From Firmicutes bacterium UBA3920 (lineage in GTDB: Bacteria; Bacillota; Clostridia; Caldicoprobacterales; Xylanivirgaceae), in contig DGES01000129.1 of NCBI GenBank assembly GCA_002386065.1, positions 2,429 to 8,031 on the forward strand: a stretch of DNA of 5,603 bases, written 5' to 3'. Of the stretch, positions 1 through 5,603 are shown piece by piece (positions within the stretch are counted from its first letter, which is position 1; each line of letters starts with the position of its first letter). A program made the translations under genes and the position numbers. The notes beneath the pieces are model-generated. The model made no database searches, was not told where the DNA came from, and saw nothing but the letters and a program-made list of their open reading frames with translations.

Positions 1-153
1 CTTTTAGATATGTATAGACAGGAGACCGATGCGATAGAAACCTTCTTTGGAGATCTGAAAAAGTTGGCAGACAATTTTAATGTGAAGTTTTATATGACTA
101 TGAGTGGTAATCCTGAGAATACACCTGTATTTCTCAAAGAATATCTTCTTTGA
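1..153 (+). CDS. 3' end of an unrecognised protein gene (partial)
   Basis: The frame is open from the window edge and gives 50 residues ending in KEYLL before a TGA at 151-153. The visible peptide starts LLDMYRQETDAIETFFGDLK and continues as a charged, probably helical stretch. A short hydrophobic/aromatic strand (VKFYMTMSG) and a final helix follow. I see no signal peptide, membrane segment or catalytic motif in this piece, and I do not recognise the family. That it is coding is supported by the open frame up to the edge, amphipathic residue patterning and a hairpin starting four bases after the stop. The hairpin also suggests that this gene is transcribed separately from the genes downstream. 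A function cannot be assigned from 50 residues. Confidence 0.7.
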   Translation, partial: LLDMYRQETDAIETFFGDLKKLADNFNVKFYMTMSGNPENTPVFLKEYLL

Positions 154-157
154 CAGG

Positions 158-192
158 TTAAAGCCGAGGGATTTACCCTTGGCTTTAATTAT
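158..192 (+). terminator. Hairpin terminator after the first gene
   Basis: The left arm (158-170, TTAAAGCCGAGGG) pairs with the right arm (176-188, CCCTTGGCTTTAA) over 13 bp, with a single G-U wobble and a 5-base loop (ATTTA). It starts four bases after the preceding stop codon, the usual place for an intrinsic terminator. The weakness is the 3' side: only a short, interrupted T-rich stretch follows (TTTAATTATG), so termination may be partial. The hairpin could also act mainly as an mRNA 3'-end stabiliser. Confidence 0.65.
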
Positions 193-201
193 GTAACCAA
201 C

Positions 202-230
202 TTAACCCCTCCCATTTTATGTGATATATT
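202..230 (+). promoter_or_regulatory. Candidate sigma-A promoter for thrC, extended -10
   Basis: TTAACC (202-207) matches four of six bases of the TTGACA -35 box. A 17-base spacer separates it from TATATT (225-230), which matches five of six bases of TATAAT. The TG of an extended -10 (TGn) sits at 222-223. Transcription would begin near position 237, leaving a leader of about 24 bases before the ATG at 261. There is no room for a T-box or other long leader regulator, and none is visible. This is a pattern match in AT-rich DNA, so the call is moderate. Confidence 0.5.
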
Positions 231-260
231 AAATAACAATTGAACGGAGTAGATTGCACT

Positions 261-1772
261 ATGGTATATGAGAGTACACGAGACAATACGAAAAAACTAA
301 ATTCAGCGGATATTATACTACAGGGCATATCAGATGATGGTGGACTATTTGTCCCCTCAGCCATCCCTGAAATAGATTCTAATTTTTTATTAGATATGGT
401 GAATTTAGATTATAGGGAAAGGGCAAAGAGGATTCTTGTCCTTTTTTTAACTGATTACACAGAGGAAGAAATTAGCAGATGTGTGGATAGTGCCTATGAT
501 CCCCAAAAATTTTCTTCAGATTCTATAGCACCTGTTATCCAATTGACCCATGATATAAGTATATTAGAACTTTGGCATGGACCTACTTGTGCCTTTAAAG
601 ATATGGCACTTCAGCTTCTCCCCCATCTTATGAGAACTGCGATGGACAAGAAGGGTATAGAGGAAGATGTAGTCATATTAGTTGCTACATCGGGTGATAC
701 AGGAAAAGCTGCATTAGAAGGATTTAAGGATGTAGAAGGCACACATATAGTTGTATTTTATCCACTGTCAGGTGTAAGTCGTATACAAGAACTTCAAATG
801 ACTACCCAGGAGGGAAGTAATGTATATGTCTTAGGTGTGGCTGGAAACTTTGATGACGCACAGACAGGTGTGAAGAGAATATTTACACATAGAGAATTTA
901 ATGCTGATATGAAAAAAGCAGGTTATAGGTTATCTTCGGCGAATTCTATAAATTGGGGAAGATTAGTGCCACAGATAATATATTATGTGTCAGCTTATAT
1001 AGATATGATAGATGCTCAGGCGTTGGCTAATGATGAAACTTTTGATGTGGTTGTGCCTACAGGTAATTTTGGTAATATATTGGCTGCATACTATGCTAAA
1101 CAGATGGGTATTCCCATAGATAGACTTATATGTGCTTCAAATAGAAATAATATACTGACAGACTTTATATCCTCTGGGATATACGATAGTAATAGAAAAT
1201 TTTATAAAACAATATCACCATCTATGGATATTCTTATATCTAGTAACTTGGAGCGTTTATTATATGAAATATTAGAAAGAAATGATGGAGCAGTTTCGTA
1301 TCTTATGGATGAGTTAAAAACAAAAGGGAAGTATGAATTGACATATGAGCAACATAAAAAGCTTAAGGAACAGTTCTGGGGAGGCTATGCCGATGATAGA
1401 GATACGTTGAATACTATAAAATCCATATATCATCAATTTAATTATGTATTAGATCCCCATACTGCTGTTGGTATGAAAGTTTTATGTGATTATAGAGAAG
1501 CAGTAGGTGGGCATAAAAAGGCATTATTGGTGTCTACGGCTAGTCCATATAAATTTATAGAAGATGTACTCATAGGAATAGGTGGCGAAGAACTTGTAAG
1601 AAATAAAGATGAATTTGAAATGCTAGAGATATTAGCTTCAATGTCTAATACTCCTATCCCAGAGTCATTAAGGCAGCTTAAAAATAAAGAAGTAGTGCAT
1701 ACGCAGGCATATGCCAAAGAAAATATGGAAGAGGCGGTAGCACAGATTTTCAATATAGGTGGTGTGGAATAA
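261..1772 (+). CDS. thrC: Threonine synthase
   Basis: A PLP-dependent enzyme of fold type II that converts O-phospho-L-homoserine to L-threonine and phosphate, the last step of cytosolic threonine synthesis. The product is 503 residues, similar to the long E. coli/yeast-type threonine synthases. Visible motifs are an N-terminal STRDN followed by DDGGLFVP, and the PLP-lysine motif HGPTCAFKD (K113). Next come VATSGDTGK (SGDTG 144-148), PLSGVSRIQELQMTT (168-182), SANSINWGR (226-234) and the phosphate-cradle motif PTGNFGN (266-272). No key residue appears to be missing. I chose the ATG at 261 because GGAG (246-249) lies 11 bases upstream and the protein then begins MVYESTRDN, like family members. 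The frame also has a TTG at 240, but it has no ribosome binding site and lies almost on the predicted transcription start. The TAA stop shares its last base with the nadE ATG, so the two genes are probably translationally coupled. Confidence 0.96.
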   Translation: MVYESTRDNTKKLNSADIILQGISDDGGLFVPSAIPEIDSNFLLDMVNLDYRERAKRILVLFLTDYTEEEISRCVDSAYDPQKFSSDSIAPVIQLTHDISILELWHGPTCAFKDMALQLLPHLMRTAMDKKGIEEDVVILVATSGDTGKAALEGFKDVEGTHIVVFYPLSGVSRIQELQMTTQEGSNVYVLGVAGNFDDAQTGVKRIFTHREFNADMKKAGYRLSSANSINWGRLVPQIIYYVSAYIDMIDAQALANDETFDVVVPTGNFGNILAAYYAKQMGIPIDRLICASNRNNILTDFISSGIYDSNRKFYKTISPSMDILISSNLERLLYEILERNDGAVSYLMDELKTKGKYELTYEQHKKLKEQFWGGYADDRDTLNTIKSIYHQFNYVLDPHTAVGMKVLCDYREAVGGHKKALLVSTASPYKFIEDVLIGIGGEELVRNKDEFEMLEILASMSNTPIPESLRQLKNKEVVHTQAYAKENMEEAVAQIFNIGGVE

Positions 1773-3361
1773 TGAAAATTGCCATTGCCCAAGTAAACAC
1801 GATAATTGGTGATATAGAATATAATAAAGCTCTTATTCTAAAGTATATAAATAATGCTAAAGAGAAGGGTTGTGATATTGTATGCTTTCCCGAACTTACA
1901 ATTACTGGTTATCCACCATGTGATCTTTTGTATAATCCAAGGTTTAAGAAATGTTGCGAAGATGCATTGGATGATATTGCCAAGAAAGTTCATGGAATTG
2001 ATGTGCTCTTAGGAACAGCTATACGAGAGAATCAATCGGGAAGGCTTATGAATTGTGTTGTTTTTTTAAGAGACAACTCTCTTTATGGTATATTTCCCAA
2101 GACTAATCTTTGTAGATATGTATATTTTGATGAAGAGAGATATTTTATTGAAGGCAATATTCCCGTCTATATTACAGAGTATAAAGGTATTAAGATGGGG
2201 ATAATCATAGGGGAAATAGAAGAGCAAAGTTTACTAGGAAATATGTCCGCTCAATGTGAAACAGATATTATTCTTAATATCTGTGCAATTCCTTATTATT
2301 ACGGACGAGAAATTGAACGGATAGAGCAATTAACAGATTTAGCAAAATCAGTTAAGAAACCGATAGTATTCGTAAATATGGTTGGAGGCAACAATGAGTT
2401 GGTGTTTGATGGTGGCTCTCTTGTTATTAATGCCAAGGGAGAAGTATGTGGTAAAGCTCCTTCTTTTGAGGAAACTTTACTTATATGGAATATAGATGAT
2501 GTAGGTAATATGGATATTGAGAAAGAAGACATATCTTATCTATATAAGGGATTGGTATTGGGACTTAGGGATTATTGTAATAAATCTAGATTGGATGGAG
2601 TTGTATTAGGTCTAAGTGGAGGAGTAGATTCAGCCCTTGCAGCTTGCATTGCTACTGAGGCGGTGGGAAATAAAAACGTACTTGCAATCTCTAATCCTTC
2701 AATGTATACTTCCCAAAGCAGTAGCAATGATGCATACAGGCTTGCAGACAACCTGCATATAGATTATAGGTGTATACCCATAGATACCCTTTTTACTTCC
2801 TATTTAAAGATATTTAATGAGGATGGCAGTCCTATGGGGGATATTGCCGAAGAAAATATACAGGCCCGTATAAGAGGCAATTTATGGATGTTTATCTCAA
2901 ATAGAGAAGGTAAACTGCTGATATCAGCTAGTAACAAGTCTGAACTCTATGTAGGTTATACAACTATGTATGGAGATATGTGTGGTGGATTAGCTATATT
3001 GAGTGATATATATAAGGGACAAGTATATGAGCTTTGCCAATTTATAAATAGAAAGGCTGAAATAATTCCTAGATCTATCATTACAAAGCCACCTTCGGCA
3101 GAGTTAAGTCCAGATCAAAGGGATGAAGATAGCTTGCCTCCTTATTCTATATTAGACAAAGTATTGTATATGTATCTAGAAAATGGGCTATTTGAAGAAG
3201 AGATAATAGATATGGGATATGACAAGGATATGGTATATAATATAATTAATATGGTTAATAAAAGTGAATATAAACGTTATCAAGCAGCCCTTCCTATACG
3301 TGTATCTAAAGGATGGTTTAAAAGGGCAAGATGTATGCCTATTGTGCATGGTTTCAGATAA
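1772..3361 (+). CDS. nadE: NAD+ synthetase, two-domain type with a degenerate glutaminase site
   Basis: The last enzyme of NAD+ synthesis (deamido-NAD+ + ATP + ammonia to NAD+), cytosolic, 529 residues, near the usual length for the glutamine-dependent form. Residues 1 to about 245 form the nitrilase-like amidase domain; about 255-529 form the synthetase domain. The synthetase part looks intact: the ATP-pyrophosphatase loop SGGVDS (282-287), ENIQARIRGNL (361-371), NKSELYVGYTTMYGDM (388-403), KPPSAELSPDQRDED (439-453) and the C-terminal KRYQAALPIR (501-510). In the amidase domain, triad Glu (E41, in CFPELTITGYPP) and Lys (K110, in FPKTNL) are present. However, where the family has ICED with the nucleophilic Cys, this protein reads IGEI, with Gly147. 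By family knowledge that removes glutamine hydrolysis, so I infer ammonia-dependent activity. Its ATG overlaps the thrC stop by one base; only a weak G-rich stretch (GGTGGTGTGG) precedes it, which fits coupled translation. Confidence 0.95.
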   Translation: MKIAIAQVNTIIGDIEYNKALILKYINNAKEKGCDIVCFPELTITGYPPCDLLYNPRFKKCCEDALDDIAKKVHGIDVLLGTAIRENQSGRLMNCVVFLRDNSLYGIFPKTNLCRYVYFDEERYFIEGNIPVYITEYKGIKMGIIIGEIEEQSLLGNMSAQCETDIILNICAIPYYYGREIERIEQLTDLAKSVKKPIVFVNMVGGNNELVFDGGSLVINAKGEVCGKAPSFEETLLIWNIDDVGNMDIEKEDISYLYKGLVLGLRDYCNKSRLDGVVLGLSGGVDSALAACIATEAVGNKNVLAISNPSMYTSQSSSNDAYRLADNLHIDYRCIPIDTLFTSYLKIFNEDGSPMGDIAEENIQARIRGNLWMFISNREGKLLISASNKSELYVGYTTMYGDMCGGLAILSDIYKGQVYELCQFINRKAEIIPRSIITKPPSAELSPDQRDEDSLPPYSILDKVLYMYLENGLFEEEIIDMGYDKDMVYNIINMVNKSEYKRYQAALPIRVSKGWFKRARCMPIVHGFR

Positions 3362-3398
3362 AATTACTAGGTTACCTTTTGAAGGGAATGATGTGTAT

Positions 3399-4499
3399 AT
3401 GATAGATAGAAACAATATAATGATTATATATGGTGATAATCCCAGTACTATGATACCAGAGTTATTTGAAAAAGGTCATATTTTGGAATATATTGGAGGA
3501 GATAAAGATATATTGATAGGTATAAAGCCCAATTTAGTAGTAGAAAAACCTTCTCATTTAGGTGCAACTACGGATCCTAGAATAGTTATTGCCATAATAG
3601 AGTATCTAAAAGCTTACGGATATCATAATATAATTATATTAGAAAGTTCTTGGGTAGGTGCTGATACAAAAAAGGCATATAAAGTCTGTGGATATGAAGA
3701 TATAGCGAATAAATATGACATTTCACTTATAGATCTTAAAGATGATATTTATGCCGGATATGGCAATAATCCAACTATAAATATATGCAATAAAGCCATG
3801 GAAGTAGATTTTTTAATAAATATTCCCGTATTAAAGGCACACTGCCAAACAAAACTTACATGTGCTTTAAAAAATTTAAAGGGATGTGTTCCAGATGTGG
3901 AAAAGAGGCGTTTTCATACTATGGGCCTCCATGAACCAATAGCATGGCTCAATAAATATTTAAAGAGTGATCTTGTGATAGTAGATGGTATATGGGGTGA
4001 TCTTACCTTTGAAGAAGGAGGCACACCTGTTTTTATGAATAGAATAATAATGGGACGCGATCCAGTTTTAATAGATTCTTACGCTGCTAGATTAATTGGC
4101 TATTCTAAAGATGATATTCGTTACATATGTATAGCTGAGGAGATTGGTGTAGGTTCTACTGACTTAAGTAGGGCGGACATAATTGAGTTAAATCATGGAG
4201 AAGTAGGTATAGATATAGGGCAAAGAAATGCTAAATTAGAATATCTGTCTAAGTATATCAATGCAAAAGATGCTTGCTCCGCTTGCTATGGGAGTCTTAT
4301 ACATGCATTGGAGCGTATTAGAGAAAAAGGTTTTTTAGATAATATAGATAAAAACGTCTATATTGGTCAAGGTTACAAAGGTAAAGATATAGAAGGCATA
4401 GGTATTGGTAGCTGTACTAGAGGTGCTAATATCTATCTTAAGGGATGTCCACCAAGCGCCAAAGATATAGTAGATTTTCTAATGAAATATAATATTTAA
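3399..4499 (+). CDS. DUF362 domain-containing protein with C-terminal cysteine cluster
   Basis: 366 residues from the ATG at 3399, soluble, with no signal peptide or membrane segment. The DUF362 family is recognised from GIKPNLV (around 41-47), LGATTDPRIV (54-63), LESSWVGADT (81-90), IPVLKAHCQTKLT (142-154), LKNLKGCVPD (157-166) and IVDGIWGDLTFEEGGTP (194-210). The family has no settled biochemical role; some members are fused to ferredoxin domains. Here no ferredoxin is fused, but the C-terminal third has CSAC (C293, C296), SCTRG (C339) and KGCPP (C350), which could ligand a metal or Fe-S cluster (inference). The start is uncertain: GAAGGGA (3381-3387) serves the ATG at 3399 or the in-frame GTG at 3393. 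In-frame ATG 3348 and TTG 3342 would overlap the nadE end but lack a well-placed ribosome binding site. It follows nadE closely with no terminator between them, so it is probably in the same operon. Confidence 0.85.
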   Translation: MIDRNNIMIIYGDNPSTMIPELFEKGHILEYIGGDKDILIGIKPNLVVEKPSHLGATTDPRIVIAIIEYLKAYGYHNIIILESSWVGADTKKAYKVCGYEDIANKYDISLIDLKDDIYAGYGNNPTINICNKAMEVDFLINIPVLKAHCQTKLTCALKNLKGCVPDVEKRRFHTMGLHEPIAWLNKYLKSDLVIVDGIWGDLTFEEGGTPVFMNRIIMGRDPVLIDSYAARLIGYSKDDIRYICIAEEIGVGSTDLSRADIIELNHGEVGIDIGQRNAKLEYLSKYINAKDACSACYGSLIHALERIREKGFLDNIDKNVYIGQGYKGKDIEGIGIGSCTRGANIYLKGCPPSAKDIVDFLMKYNI

Positions 4500-4515
4500 T
4501 ACGAATATCTTATCG

Positions 4516-4523
4516 AAGGAGGG
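4516..4523 (+). promoter_or_regulatory. Strong ribosome binding site deciding a GTG start
   Basis: AAGGAGGG lies 8 bases before the GTG at 4532. It fixes a non-ATG start for the STAS protein, and no in-frame ATG nearby is as well placed. Confidence 0.85.
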
Positions 4524-4531
4524 ATTGCCTT

Positions 4532-4873
4532 GTGGAGATAAGGAAGAATGGAGACACAATATGGGTAGAATTAGTAGATGATCTGTCTTTCACCAATTCG
4601 CATAGGATAAAAGAGCGTATTTTAAAATATGTTGACCATGATATAAAAGTTCTTATTTTGAATATGTCTAAGGTAAATTTTATGGATAGTGCAGGTATTG
4701 GACTTTTAATATCATTACTAAAGAAAATGAAATCTAATGGGGGAAAATTGATAGTTGAATATCCCAAATTAGGTGTTCAAAAGCTCCTAGAAATGACTAA
4801 GCTTGATGAACTCATGGAAATAAAAAAGAAGCCGGAGCCTACTACAGGAAGTTGGGATGATTTCGAGAATTGA
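4532..4873 (+). CDS. STAS-domain anti-sigma-factor antagonist (SpoIIAA/RsbV-like)
   Basis: 113 residues, about the length of SpoIIAA and RsbV. It is a single cytosolic STAS domain: an N-terminal strand (GDTIWVELVDDLSF, 7-20), an amphipathic helix, the strand VLILNMSKVNFMDSAGIGLL (40-59) and a helix that follows. The conserved DSAGIG places the phosphorylatable serine at S53. In the known family, the unphosphorylated antagonist binds an anti-sigma kinase and frees a sigma factor; phosphorylation by the kinase switches it off. The last 15 or so residues (KKPEPTTGSWDDFEN) are a polar, acidic tail outside the core fold. Unlike spoIIA or rsb operons, no kinase or sigma gene is adjacent, so its partner is unknown and I assign no symbol. 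It begins 32 bases after the DUF362 stop with no terminator between, and is probably the last gene of that run. The TGA stop touches the first base of the terminator stem. Confidence 0.9.
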   Translation: MEIRKNGDTIWVELVDDLSFTNSHRIKERILKYVDHDIKVLILNMSKVNFMDSAGIGLLISLLKKMKSNGGKLIVEYPKLGVQKLLEMTKLDELMEIKKKPEPTTGSWDDFEN

Positions 4874-4916
4874 CTACCTTTTTAGCCATTGTATTGGCTA
4901 GAAGGTAGTTTTTTTT
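4873..4916 (+). terminator. Rho-independent terminator
   Basis: ACTACCTT (4873-4880) pairs perfectly with AAGGTAGT (4902-4909). The stem continues through AGCC (4884-4887) with GGCT (4896-4899), separated by a small internal mismatch/bulge. The loop is ATTGTATT, and a run of eight T residues (4909-4916) follows. It begins at the last base of the STAS stop codon and separates the housekeeping gene run from the spore-coat operon. Confidence 0.93.
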
Positions 4917-5035
4917 GTTCGAAATTATTATAGGTGTAGTGAGAAAGTCAATTTGAGCCTCTTCGTTTGTAACATTTATTTGTCTCATGAATAGTATGAG
5001 TATGAAGATGTTCTTTATGAAAGGAGAGCTGATAT

Positions 5036-5242
5036 ATGTACTACAGGTATTTTCCAATGCATAATATGCAAACTACTCCTATGGTTCAAAGGGGAGTTGA
5101 GCTTGCAAGAGCCTATATACCATATCAGTATTATACTAATAGTTTTTCACCTATGGAAGCATTAGAACATGGTACTATGTTTCCTGAACTCGTTAGACTT
5201 TATGCTCCTAATAAAGAAAGGGGGTCTTATTGCTATGAATGA
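5036..5242 (+). CDS. cotJA: Spore coat protein CotJA
   Basis: 68 residues, soluble, rich in Tyr, Pro and Met. It matches the small CotJA family through LARAYIPYQYY (23-33), the SPMEALEHGTMFPEL segment (38-52) and a C-terminal LYAPNK. In Bacillus, CotJA is a component of the inner spore coat, made in the mother cell and needed for incorporation of CotJC; the same three-gene order occurs in Clostridia. The ATG follows AAAGGAG (5020-5026) at 9 bases and is the only sensible start. The stop overlaps the cotJB start by 8 bases. I see no convincing sigma-E-type promoter upstream, although mother-cell expression is expected from the family. Confidence 0.92.
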   Translation: MYYRYFPMHNMQTTPMVQRGVELARAYIPYQYYTNSFSPMEALEHGTMFPELVRLYAPNKERGSYCYE

Positions 5243-5522
5243 TAGACAAGAGCTTTTAGATCAGATAAGGGCTATTGAATTTATGATATTGGAACTAAAT
5301 TTGTATTTAGACACCCACCCACATGATATAAGAGCTTTGAAGGAATACAATGTACACACTCAACAACTTACTGCTTTAAAATCACAATATGATAAACAAT
5401 ATGGACCTTTGAGTAATTTTGGAACAGCCTTGAACCACGGAGCGACATGGAGATGGTTAGAGGAACCGTGGCCTTGGGAACAAGATTATTGGATGGAGGA
5501 TGCTAGAAATGTGGATCTATGA
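5235..5522 (+). CDS. cotJB: Spore coat protein CotJB
   Basis: 95 residues. It matches CotJB through the N-terminal helix (RQELLDQIRAIEFMILELNL, 4-23), YLDTHPHDIRALKEYN (24-39), and a second helix leading to YDKQYGPLSNFG (52-63). The C-terminal part is tryptophan-rich (W72, W74, W79, W81, W86, around WRWLEEPWPWEQ), as in relatives. It is a cytosolic mother-cell protein of the inner coat assembly, working with CotJA and CotJC; its exact activity is not known. The frame is open further upstream inside cotJA, but the ATG at 5235 is chosen because AAAGGGGG (5217-5224) lies 10 bases upstream and the protein then starts MNDRQELL like its family. It overlaps cotJA by 8 bases and cotJC by 14, suggesting coupled translation and fixed stoichiometry. 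Confidence 0.93.
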   Translation: MNDRQELLDQIRAIEFMILELNLYLDTHPHDIRALKEYNVHTQQLTALKSQYDKQYGPLSNFGTALNHGATWRWLEEPWPWEQDYWMEDARNVDL

Positions 5523-5603
5523 AAAAAAATTGCAATATCAAGTAAAGATTAAAAATCCAAATCCTAAAATGGCGAAATATATCATAACCCAATATGGAGG
5601 ACC
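5509..5603 (+). CDS. cotJC: Spore coat protein CotJC, manganese-catalase-like (5' part only)
   Basis: The first 31 codons are present before the window ends. The peptide begins MWIYEKKLQYQVKIKNPNP and runs on to KYIITQYGG, the typical CotJC opening. Full-length CotJC is a ferritin-like protein of about 190 residues related to manganese catalases. In sporeformers it is carried into the coat and is thought to remove hydrogen peroxide. The dimetal-ligand residues lie beyond this window, so activity cannot be judged here. The start is well supported by GGAGG (5495-5499), 9 bases upstream and inside cotJB. The frame overlaps the end of cotJB by 14 bases. Confidence 0.93.
   Translation, partial: MWIYEKKLQYQVKIKNPNPKMAKYIITQYGG

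Noticed and set aside
240..260. TTG start at 240 giving a threonine synthase seven residues longer
   Set aside because: There is no ribosome binding site upstream of it, it lies about three bases from the predicted transcription start, and the GGAG at 246-249 correctly serves the ATG at 261.
1490..1792. Minus-strand open frame of 100 codons within thrC
   Set aside because: It lies antisense to a clearly recognised threonine synthase C-terminus, resembles no family I know, and is explained as a shadow frame. The same holds for the minus-strand frames at 2299-2532, 3188-3415, 4510-4767 and 4842-5057.
4488..4493. Perfect TATAAT near the end of the DUF362 gene, a possible promoter for the STAS gene
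   Set aside because: No recognisable -35 box lies 16-18 bases upstream, and such hexamers are expected by chance in DNA this AT-rich.
5169..5234. Upstream extension of cotJB into cotJA (22 extra codons)
   Set aside because: The extension has no ribosome binding site at its start and would lie inside cotJA; the ATG at 5235 with AAAGGGGG gives the family-typical N-terminus.
1..5603. CRISPR arrays, tRNA/rRNA genes, insertion sequences, phage or defence genes, riboswitches
   Set aside because: Reading both strands I saw no direct-repeat arrays, transposase motifs, terminal inverted repeats or conserved RNA elements. Nearly all of the window is accounted for by protein genes and two hairpins.

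Overview
The window is AT-rich and relies heavily on ATA, TTA and AGA codons. It carries strong GGAGG-type ribosome binding sites and a CotJ spore-coat operon. Together these point to an endospore-forming, probably anaerobic, member of the Clostridia (Firmicutes/Bacillota). I cannot name the species. All genes lie on the + strand.

Layout: (1) The 3' end of an unrecognised protein gene (1-153) is followed by a 13-bp hairpin. (2) A candidate extended -10 promoter (202-230) precedes a tight gene run: threonine synthase (thrC, 261-1772), a NAD+ synthetase of the two-domain glutamine-dependent architecture (nadE, 1772-3361), a DUF362-family protein (about 3399-4499) and a STAS-domain anti-sigma-factor antagonist (4532-4873). 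The run ends in a strong hairpin with eight T residues (4873-4916). (3) After an intergenic stretch of about 120 bp comes the spore-coat operon cotJA-cotJB-cotJC (5036 to the window edge). Its reading frames overlap and each gene has its own ribosome binding site; cotJC is cut off after 31 residues.

How the genes work together: thrC makes threonine and nadE performs the last step of NAD+ synthesis. The DUF362 protein has no established function but carries a C-terminal cysteine set that could hold a metal or Fe-S centre. The STAS protein resembles SpoIIAA/RsbV and has the phosphorylatable serine, but no kinase partner is encoded beside it. The cotJ genes encode an inner spore-coat complex whose third member is a manganese-catalase-like protein.

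The most notable point is in nadE. The synthetase domain looks complete, but in the N-terminal amidase domain the nucleophilic cysteine is replaced by glycine (G147), and several surrounding motifs are altered while the glutamate and lysine of the triad remain. The sequence therefore predicts an enzyme that keeps the glutamine-dependent architecture but cannot hydrolyse glutamine, and so should use free ammonia or another ammonia donor.
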